A stretch of 25,077 bases of DNA from Hypsibius dujardini. Lineage: Eukaryota; Tardigrada; Eutardigrada; Parachela; Hypsibiidae. Shown piece after piece: positions 9,458 through 17,670 of this stretch. The notes beneath the pieces are model-generated. The model was not told the origin of the DNA and made no database searches. It worked only from the letters and a program-made list of their open reading frames with translations. Location: the NCBI GenBank assembly GCA_001579985.1, contig LRSR01012119.1, forward strand, positions 1 to 25,077. The letters are read 5' to 3'. The first letter of the stretch is position 1. Each line of letters starts with the position of its first letter. The position numbers and the translations under genes are program-made.

Positions 9458-9502
9458 AGATCTGATCATCTGATCATCTGATCTGATCTGATCTGATCTG
9501 AT
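9458..9502. repeat. (GATCT)n pentanucleotide microsatellite
   Basis: About nine units of GATCT/GATCATCT in tandem, including four or five perfect ATCTG units. Confidence 0.9.
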
Positions 9503-10132
9503 ATATGTGCGGCGCTTGCTCAAAAGAGATTCAGCGTTTTTGTGAGTCATTGTTAAAAGGCAATCAACAAGCGTGCACGACTTAATCCGCAATACAGGCA
9601 AAATTTAATTGAACAAATGATTCCACGTAATTAAAAACAAGAACGATTTTAGAAAATTTAACATATTGGAGAACAATACTCAAATTTGTATTCGAAATTT
9701 CTGAATATCTCCGCTGCTCATCTCCCTTTCCTCCGCGTTGAAAAATGAAACCAATACCTTGAATCACTTTCCATTCTGCGTGTGCGTATATTGTCTTACG
9801 CAACCAGTAGAGTGTAATTATTGGACTTCATTGTGATAAAAAGGAGGAGTAATTACTGGAACTTATTGGAATTCACATAGTTTCTTCTACTTCACTCCAA
9901 AATTCTATCGAATATGACTGAAATGGGATACTATCTCTGGGGAACCCTGTTCGAAAAGGGTGATCCCATCCCCCTGACATGTGATTGATTGAGCTTTAAT
10001 TATTGCTCGCTTTCATGAACGACAAGCAGCATCCACGCACATGTACTGTATGATCTTAAAGTGCGGAAAGTAAATCAACATCATTTTTATTTCCTTGAGC
10101 TTGCAAGACTAGATACATTTAATTAAGTACTA

Positions 10133-10263
10133 CAGTGAAAGTCCTGAGATTCGAACGGTCACGTGAGTTAATTTTTATCGAACCGGCCGTTGCTACTTTA
10201 GAGTTTGAGACAGTAAAGTAGAAACGACACTGTGACATCGTTCGAATCTCAGGACTTTCACTG
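10133..10263. mobile_element. Short foldback/MITE with tRNA-B-box-like arms
   Basis: 131 bp. CAGTGAAAGTCCTGAGATTC and the next 5 bp at the left are repeated as a perfect reverse complement at the right end (10239-10263); weaker pairing extends about 10 bp inward. The right arm reads CGTTCGAATCTCAGG, which resembles a tRNA T-loop/B box, but there is no tRNA around it. The left flank is TA and the right flank AA, so the target-site duplication is unclear. No coding capacity. Confidence 0.65.
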
Positions 10264-10918
10264 AACAGGGTGAGTCTTGCGGATATCATAGAGACTAATT
10301 ATCGCGTAGCCTGCAAATATGTTTAATCTTTTGATTTTAGATTTACGTCGATGGGATTCGGCGTGATTCGGTCTAAAGTATTTACTGTCATTTATACCGG
10401 GCTTAACGATGACCTTTACGTACCAGCAAAATTCATTGTTGTGACTAAATGGATGAGTGGAGCAAGAATGATCAAGCGAAAATAGGTTGGAGGTCAAATC
10501 CACTGATGTAAGGAGTCGCTAGTTCATCTTTTGTCACTGCAAACAGAAACATACCAAATTTGTGAAATGCCTCTTTGAGAGGTCATTTCTGTAAGTTGTG
10601 TGTGAATACATATTCGAGTCAATACAACACACTGCGCTGTCTGAACAGTAGCGTGGCAGCATACCCGAATCGCCAATTGTGACGGATGAAGGGCGTAAAT
10701 TGCAAACTGTGCTAATTGCATGATGAGGCCATAAAAACCGTCAAAGTTGAGGTTCGTATTTGTTGATGTGATTTGTCGCTCAATATTTCAATGTTGATTC
10801 TCATGTCCCTCGTACTGCTCACTTGTACTGCTGCTGTAATTCTTGTACTGTAGTGGTTCTCGTTCTTTTCTTGTACTAATGACGTTTCAGTGTCGATTGA
10901 AAAATGCGCTTTTTACAT
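10264..10918. other. No gene recognised
   Basis: Only short frames (about 65-80 codons, minus strand), without domains or paralogs. No repeat is apparent. Confidence 0.45.
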
Positions 10919-11232
10919 TAGAGAGGTTGCAGCAACGCGCGTAAGAGTAAGCGTAAGGAAACTGACCAATTGAAATTGTGCGCGGGCGTGGCCAAACTTA
11001 CCTCTTACGCCGCATGCTTTACCCCCGTCGTAAGGAGCACTGGGCCTTACGCGGCGACGTAAGCACCGCGTAAGGACAGTTCAGTGACAGTTCAATGACG
11101 AGGAATTCAATGAGAGAGTTGCTTACGGTTACTTTACGTAAACGCTACGCCGACTGCTTCAACCTGTCCTCCGTAGAGCAAGCGTATACTTTTCTTACGC
11201 TACTCTTACGCCGAAATGCTTCAACCTTTCTA
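10919..11232. mobile_element. MITE with about 43-bp terminal inverted repeats
   Basis: The left end reads TAGAGAGGTTGCAGCA and, further in, GCGTAAGAGTAAGCGTAAGG. The right end, inverted, reads TAGAAAGGTTGAAGCA and GGCGTAAGAGTAGCGTAAGA. CTTACGC/GCGTAAG motifs recur throughout the interior. TA at each tip could be the target duplication (Tc1/mariner style). No transposase is present. Confidence 0.65.
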
Positions 11233-11622
11233 TTGCAGCCATGTCTGATAAGAGTGAGACTTCGAAACTTGGTTCGAGCCTCGACTTCTCGCTTTGTTTT
11301 CTAACTTCTCATTCAGTCTACTTTTCATTGTCTTTGCGATCTTGGCTTCTCATAATTTGTTAGGCAAGTAATAATTCCGAAAAGCAGTACTTGTAATTCT
11401 CGTGTATTGTATAATAATAGATAAACAGGATTTCCGGGTTCAGGAAGGGAGAATAGGTCGTCTCAAAATCAGTAGTAAATTCTTGAGGGCTCTGTGTATG
11501 AACTGTATTGAGTTACACCTTCTTCAGTACGTGATGTGATATAATAAATAATTTAGTTGACCAAAGGTCGCAACCAGAGCTTGATTGCCACAATTGTTAT
11601 ATCAGCCAAAGTTATAAAACTT
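11233..11622. other. 3' flank of GPCR-2, no separate gene seen
   Basis: Lies downstream of the GPCR-2 stop on the minus strand and may include its 3' UTR. I found no canonical AATAAA in GPCR-2 orientation. CTTCTC-rich sequence occurs near 11280-11340. Confidence 0.4.
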
Positions 11623-13867
11623 TCAACGGCCCGTGCTGGGAGTTCCAGCAAAAGAGCCTCGATGTTGGGTAAAGATGCACTTCAGTCGTCGCTGGTACTC
11701 CGTATTGCACCACAGCAGAATACACTGCAAATGAAGACCAATATTATTGTCATTGACAGCTTCACCCCCCCCCTCACAGTACGAGGACTACCGTTTAGCC
11801 TACAATGCAAATTGGCCAGACACTGCTGGCCAATCTTCGGTCACAGGCACTGCCAATCATAATTCACCAAAAGGCCCGAAAGTATGTTTTCATAACCTGA
11901 TCCGCGATCCGAAGTGGAATTTCGATACTTTCTACTTTCTACTCGATATTTTCATGACCAGAAAAATTACTTAAAGGCAGAAGACGGAGCCTGGGACTAT
12001 TATGTCGAGAATCCAGAAACGTGACGCCAGAAGTGACCTGTAACTCACTCTCACGATTTTGAACTCTCTTGCTGCTCACGCTAACCGATTTCAAATAAAT
12101 GTTTGTTCCTCTCTAGGAATAAGCTAGGAAAGGTGTGGCTAGAAATCAGCTACCTCGCACCACACGTGCAACTTTTGCCGAGATATATAACCTACCGGTG
12201 TGAAGGTAAACTGACAGGTCATGGCCGGCCGAATCCACATCACCGACACCGGATTCGCACCGTACAACCACGGAAACTGTGTATTGACCACGTAGGTCGG
12301 CAGCGTACACACGCAGGTCCAGAGAAAAGTGAACAGCAACATCTTCGCCATGTTGAGGCGACGTTGAGCTAGTCTATGGTTAGCTCCCACGCTGCTGTCA
12401 CCGTCCGCAGAGGACACAGTTGCCGTGTCAAGCACGCGGTAACCGAAACACTTCCATAAAATCAACAGCGAACCGATTCCCGTGAGAGTGTACGGAACGT
12501 AGGCCATCATGGCGGTCAGAAATGGACCCAGTCTTCCCGTCATCATCAGGAAGCAATTGCCCAAGGGAGCAGATATTATCCCTTGACCACCAATGGTGAA
12601 AGTGTACGGGATCATGGTTGCTACACTAATGAACCAATTGCAGCAGAGCACGGCGACGTTGGTTGGGGTTGAAGCCCATGCTTTGTATCGATGAGGGTAA
12701 TACAGAGCGACGAAACGATTGACCGCCAGTCCTACATCGGCCCTAGAGGGAATAAACCAAAACGCGAAAATCACATTTAGTACAAAATACATCAAATGCA
12801 AGTATGATCATCTTATTTGTTTGAAATTCCAGACTAAACCTTGTTATTTTGTTTTTCAACGCTACTGAAATTATTTCAAGCACTCTGAAGCGACATTTCA
12901 AAATAATTCATCTTCAGACAATCAATCAGATTTCAACAGGTTGACCTCATTTTTTTGGTCTGTTGTGTTGCCATGTCAAGTTAAAATTTGATAGGTAAGG
13001 GTTTTGATGGGTTTTGATCAAAAGGCTGGCGCTATAGTGATAAAAAAAATTCTACGCGTAGCTTTGATCTAATTATATAGTCACACTTCAACTTTACATG
13101 GCAACACAACAGACCAAAAAAAGGCCAAAGCTACGCGCGCGTACAAGTTTTTTTATCACTATAGCACCAGCCATTTGCTCAAAACCCATCAAAACCCATC
13201 GAAACCCATCACTAAACCGACTAGCCTTGCCTGTTCGATTGGTAACTAAGCGACTAGCCCTGCCTGTTCGATTGGTAACTAAACCGACTAGCCCAGCCTG
13301 TTCGATTGGTAACTAAGCGACTAGCCCTGCCTGTTCGATTGGTAACTAAACCGACTAGCCCTGCCTGTACGCGCGTGCAGCCAGTACGATATATAATTAT
13401 GCCCAAAAACATTGTCTTCGAGTTGTCTTTTAATTTTCGAATCTAAACCAATTCCTCAACAAACGCTTTCCATCAACGTTAATTTAAATCAAAATCAAAT
13501 ACTTCGTTTTCTTTGCCTTTTCGCACCAGTTTATGACGGTCATGTTGATTGTCACCAGAGTCTGGACGATGTAGCACGCGCTCCCATCGATGTGCCATCC
13601 ATCACGTTTTGCCAGCAGAACAAAGACGCCGGCGGGGACGCTGACGAGACTCATCACCAAATTGGCCAGCAGAAAGTGAACGATGAGGAAACTGACGCCG
13701 CATTTTTGTAGCTTCGCGAGCCATGTGATTCGCAGAAGGAGCAGGTTGATGAGGACGCCGATGAAATTGATTGTCAAGATCACGGCTATCCACGCGGAGA
13801 GTTCCGTCTGCTTCGCTTGCGCGAGGAACGGAAAATTCGTTGGAGGGGAAAAATTGGAATGATTCAT
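11623..13867 (-). CDS. Rhodopsin-class GPCR (GPCR-2), three exons
   Basis: Predicted seven-transmembrane receptor of 329 aa; ligand unknown. Exons: 13867-13527, 12742-12196 and 11724-11623. Intron 1 (13526-12743, GTGCGA...CTCTAG, phase 2) splits the Trp codon of NW|ADVGLAVNRF in TM3. Intron 2 (12195-11725, GTAGGT...TTTGCAG, phase 0) follows FTP in TM7. The three exons join in frame over 990 nt. Landmarks: N-glycosylation motifs near the start (NHS, NFS), TM3 cysteine (SACYIVQT), ECL2 cysteine (GNCFLM), VNRFVALYYPHRYK in place of DRY, TM6 FLWTCVCTLPTYV, and a last exon CILLWCNTEYQRRLKCIF giving the end of TM7, helix 8 with a possible palmitoylation cysteine, and a short tail. The last exon is only 33 codons and was found from the acceptor and from homology to the last exon of GPCR-1. 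Intron 1 contains interleaved inverted repeats and a tandem repeat. Confidence 0.87.
12951..13200. repeat. Two interleaved inverted repeats (possible nested MITEs) in GPCR-2 intron 1
   Basis: Arm A (12951-12984, contains GGTCTGTTGTGTTGCCATGT) pairs with A' (13090-13122). Arm B (12999-13051, contains GGCTGGCGCTATAGTGATAA) pairs with B' (13147-13200). A short CTACGCGTAGCTTTG block after B pairs with CAAAGCTACGCGCG after A'. The order is A-B-C-A'-C'-B', so the two pairs overlap instead of nesting. Confidence 0.7.
13213..13373. repeat. 33/34-bp tandem repeat with 67-bp higher-order period
   Basis: The unit CGACTAGCCCTGCCTGTTCG plus ATTGGTAACTAAG or ATTGGTAACTAAAC is repeated about 4.7 times. Units ending AAG (33 bp) and AAAC (34 bp) alternate, so the array grew by doubling of a two-unit block. 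It lies in GPCR-2 intron 1, and a short AAAACCCATC x3 array precedes it. Confidence 0.9.
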
Positions 13868-14507
13868 TTTAAAGGGCCAATTTTTGGCTTAGCAACCGTT
13901 GCCCTCAAGTCTGTGTATGCTAAGCCAGCGAAGTCGATCGGAAAACGTGACAATCTGTAAACTTAGTAATCCTTTAGGTTTACATGAAAGAAGCTTCGTC
14001 AATAGCAGATTAGGCTTCTTTATGAGATTTTTCTCATAAGGCATTTACTAACACGTACTTGAAGCCTTAGCACCTCCAATACTGAATAATGAAGGAGCCG
14101 TGAAGAAATTTTTGAAAGAATTCGAACAAACATGTAGCTTCGAGCATTAATAATGCCGCAGAAGAAGTACGCACAACCATTAGAAAGGCAGTTCATTTCA
14201 TTTCAATACATTTGCGCAAAACCTTGACAGGATTTAATAAATATTTTGTATCTGCGTAGCTGGCTCCTTAGATAATTGGTTCTCCTTATTACATTGCTCA
14301 TGCCTCATGCATTCGCAGGATGGTGAGTGACAATTAATACTTAATACTGCCGCATAGTGGCTTGCAATTAATTTATACCAAATAGAGTGCTGCAAGCCCG
14401 GGGAAATTAAATTCTTCAACAGTGGCGGAACAAGTTGTTTCGGTAAACTCTTGTTGGACGGTTAATTGACCGTCCTAATTTATTCGCTCCGACCGTCGTT
14501 TAGATGG
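13868..14507. other. Upstream region of GPCR-2, no other gene seen
   Basis: Contains a small inverted repeat (TGGCTTAGCA near 13883, TGCTAAGCCA near 13918) close to the GPCR-2 start, which could form a stem in its 5' leader. Otherwise AT-rich without recognised features. Confidence 0.4.
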
Positions 14508-15043
14508 AGCTGTATTTGCAACAGCTTTCGGCGGTAGGTCGGACCACCCTCTTTTGGTGAAAACATAGATCACTTTATTGTATTAGTGAATTCCCACAAA
14601 CTATGAGCGTCAAAATTGATTGCTTGATTTTCCAACGGCTAAATTAAATATTCTTTCTATTGAATTGAAACGGCACCTCCTCAACCTGTTACTCCACGGA
14701 AAGTCAGGGCAATTTTTTTATCCACGATGGAGGGAAGATCCATCGAGAAATCGGCGGTTGTTTTGGCTACGGTGAGAATCGGTCCCGAAAAGTGATAGAC
14801 CGGCACGACTACAACGGCATTCCTCTGAAGGAGCCCTGACTTGCCATGGAGTAACAGGTTGAGGAGGTGTCGTTCTCAATTAATCGATCAATAGAAAGAA
14901 TATTCAATTGAGCCGTTAGAAAAATCAAGCAATCAATTTGACGCTCATGGTTTGTGGAAATTCACTAATACAGTAGGGTGGTCTATGTATACACCAAAAG
15001 AGGGTGGTCCAACTTACAGCTGGAAGCTGTTGCAAACATAGCT
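14508..15043. mobile_element. Large foldback element, about 200-bp inverted arms
   Basis: The left arm (about 14508-14716) and right arm (about 14835-15043) are reverse complements with scattered differences. Shared blocks include TTGCAACAGCTT, GGACCACCCTCTTTTGGTG, TTGATTGCTTGATTTT and CCTCAACCTGTTACTCCA. About 118 bp separates the arms. There is no coding capacity. Superfamily not determined; the tips carry AGCTATG/AGCTGTA. Confidence 0.75.
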
Positions 15044-15600
15044 GTAGTAGTCACTTCAATGCAACACTATTTTTCAGTTGAATTATCCATTTAACAGCTT
15101 CTGCCAATGTTACTCTATACCGCGGCAGTTGATTGCTACATTGCTACATTGCTACATGTGCCGGTGTTACTACTAACTGTATAGTTCTTGTCAACGAGAG
15201 AAACAAAACAGTAACGACTGTAGCCGAATAAATCAATCAACAGGCAGGGCATACGGTAACATTAACAGCGCCATCTATGTACCACCACCTAGAACGTTTT
15301 TATTTTTTTTTCTCGATGGAAACAGCATCACATAATGTAAACACACACTATAAAATTAACGGATGTGCAAGATTTCACCTTCAAGAGTGGTGGAATTCCC
15401 TTGTAAGCATGACCTCTGGAACATCCGCCATGCATGAGTCATTAATGTTTAATCTGGACTCAAACAGCAGGTGGGTGGGTGTGGATCATTATTTTATTCC
15501 GCCGACCAGCGTTACGATAAAGTATTTAGGCAGAACTAGAACGTGATTTAATTAGGAAATATGATCTGACATTTGCTAACGACATATAAGTGTCATTCCT
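15044..15600. other. No gene recognised
   Basis: An 8-bp tandem (ATTGCTAC x3) lies near 15136-15163. A plus-strand frame of about 89 codons from 15277 shows no recognisable domain. Confidence 0.45.
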
Positions 15601-16020
15601 TAAAGGAGCGTTCAACAATGACGTCAGCGCCTGATATTAAGCGACCTTACTCCTTCCTCGCTTCCATCAGAGCTTGTCAGAAATTCCTAGACCCCCCCCC
15701 TTTGTTCTTCAAGCACCGACGTCAGCTAGAGCCTACCCCCTCCCCCTACATCTGCTAAAACTTATCCAATATTGCAACCACATCTTTTACTGAAACCAGA
15801 TCGAAAGCAAGTATTAAGAAAGCATCGGTGTCTTTTGTAACCTGAGCGCAAAAAGTCATTCAGGTTAAGCAGAGACTGGGAAGTGGCGCAAAAATCGAAA
15901 CGATTTATGCTGAAGTCAGCCCTCGGCTGGATACCCACCGCCTTAGCGTCAGAGCTCGTCATCAAAGTACAACTCCCCCTACCCTGCATGGCGCTGACGT
16001 CATTGTTGAATGCTCCCTTA
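15601..16020. mobile_element. TA-flanked MITE with TGACGTCA in both ends
   Basis: 420 bp. The left end reads TAAAGGAGCGTTCAACAATG then ACGTCAGCGCC. The right end, inverted, reads TAAGGGAGCATTCAACAATG then ACGTCAGCGCC: a near-perfect 31-bp terminal repeat. TA at both tips suggests Tc1/mariner-type insertion. Runs of C lie inside (near 15690 and 15735). Related ends occur at 18592-19144. No transposase is present. Confidence 0.75.
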
Positions 16021-16360
16021 CCTGAGCCGAGGATCACTGAAGGGACCCAATTTCGGAATTAAAATTCCCACACAAAAAACGACGAGCGATGCTAAGCGTC
16101 AATCTTGTTGGTCTTGAAATGGAAGTAATCTTCCTCTCAGGTCAGCTATTGCGGGCAAATGCAGGCATCGCGTTTTGCAGACTAACTTGCAAGAACAATT
16201 TGATTTTCAGTCCGGCCGAATCATAATGCTAAACCTCGTTCGGTATTACCGATATTAATTCCATTGTGATACATATTTTTTGGCCTGTTTACCGCTGGCT
16301 ATGAAATTAAATATGATTCAATTAATTTACTTAATTTAATTTAATCAAGGAGACCTACAG
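16021..16360. other. No gene recognised
   Basis: AT-rich, especially near 16300-16350 (ATTTAATTTAATTTAAT-like). No supported feature. Confidence 0.4.
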
Positions 16361-16671
16361 TAAGGGTATTCAAAGTTCGATTATTTGCAGCGATTATCTC
16401 GCTAATTCAAACTCGCTAATCTCCATGGTTTTGAAGATAAGCGAAAAAAGCAGCCAAGGAGCTGCTTTTCTCGGTTATCTGCTCGCTAATTGTGTACATC
16501 TGTCAAGTGAGTGGACTATGTGAGTTGAGATTAGCGAAGGAGACACAGCCTCAGGTAAGCCAGGGGGCGTGTCCTCGTATCACCGTTGCATTGGCGTGCA
16601 AAACCAGGGAGATTAGCGAGTTCGAATTAGCGAGATAATCGCTGCAAATAATCGAACTTTGAATACCCTTA
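16361..16671. mobile_element. MITE copy A, about 72-bp inverted ends
   Basis: 311 bp. The left end reads TAAGGGTATTCAAAGTTCGA then TTATTTGCAGCGATTATCTC. The right end is its reverse complement, ending CGAACTTTGAATACCCTTA. CTCGCTAATxC motifs recur. The centre has a small hairpin around GCAGC...GCTGC. TA at both tips is the likely target duplication. Confidence 0.8.
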
Positions 16672-16869
16672 GTGATTGGGAAATGCAGAGTCCGGTTTGC
16701 TGGCTAGTTATTTTTAGCGAACTGCGAATGACTTTTTGCTATGCGCAGTTCTTGATATTGACCACACCGCTCACAAAACATAGAATATACAACATAACAT
16801 AGCTCACGCAATCCCGGCTCACACAATCCAGACTATTATTGTCTATTACAGTACATAAATATTTTATTT

Positions 16870-17079
16870 TAAGGGTATTCAAAGTTCGCTTATTTGCAGC
16901 GATTATTTCGCTAATTCAAACTCGCTAATCTCCCTGGTTTTGAAGATATGCGAGAAAAGCAGCCAGGGAGCTGTCCAGGAGCCAGGGGGCGTGTTTTTGT
17001 ATTACCGTTGCAAAAGCGTGCAAAACCAGGGAGATTAGCAAAATAATTGCTGCAAATAAGCGAACTTCGAATACCTTTA
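16870..17079. mobile_element. MITE copy B, internally shortened relative of copy A
   Basis: 210 bp, same orientation as copy A: same ends (TAAGGGTATTCAAAGTTCGC...ATACCTTTA) and the same internal GCCAGGGGGCGTGT, but about 100 bp of the centre is missing, and part of the right arm is shortened. Confidence 0.8.
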
Positions 17080-17670
17080 CTATGTTCTTGCGAAAATTGA
17101 CTTGTATCCGATGCATGGTCCGATACAAAAAAACGGATATCCGCTATATGATCCGATACAACTTAATTGAGGCATTTTCACACGAGATGGCCTCGTCAGA
17201 ATTTCACATCCGGTAAATAATCTGACCACCATTTTTATTGCAACTGCCGTTCGCTGTTGAGCATCTACCACCGGGGGAACAATTACAAGGCGCCTGGGAG
17301 GGAGAGCTCACTGAGTCACGTGTGTCAGGACGAAAAGGTTATCAGTGTTGGATTGAGACTTCTCCGCCGTGAATGCGCTTGCACGTTGCGAGAATGTCGA
17401 GCAAAGCGTTCCGGAAGTTGACAAAAATTCACCGTATACCATGACCAAACAATGGCGAACGCAATCATCCTCAAGAACGATAACGTATCACGAAGAGAAA
17501 AGGCCCCGAGCATTACTGCAAAGTTTACAGCTGAAAGTGAGGAAACATAAGGCTAACTCGCGAGCTGTCGTTGCATTGTGATGTTACAACAGTCTACGCC
17601 TCTGCGACAATTTAGTTGGAACTGCTTCAATTCACGGTCTTACTTTGACTTTTGTTGAATCAAGGCAAAC
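17080..17670. other. Upstream region of LRR-1
   Basis: Contains repeated ATCCGATAC words and a 10-bp palindrome (CGGATATCCG) near 17132. A frame of about 70 codons at 17369-17581 has no recognisable domain. No clear TATA box is visible for LRR-1. Confidence 0.4.

Larger units (their letters stand above)
7730..10130. other. Long stretch without a recognised gene
   Basis: Several ATG-initiated frames of 60-75 codons occur, such as 8655-8443 on the minus strand and 8676-8867 on the plus strand. None has a recognisable domain, a transmembrane pattern or a match to the gene families in this window. It contains the 48-bp repeat at 8200-8247 and the GATCT microsatellite at 9458-9502. Confidence 0.5.

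Noticed and set aside
10239-10263. Possible tRNA from the GTTCGAATC word
   Set aside because: No acceptor, D or anticodon arms fit around it, and the word is part of a perfect inverted repeat.
13213-13373. CRISPR-like repeat array
   Set aside because: Units are directly adjacent with no unique spacers, and the context is an animal intron.
17132-17141. Palindrome CGGATATCCG as an operator
   Set aside because: A 10-bp palindrome is expected by chance at this scale and nothing else supports a regulatory role.
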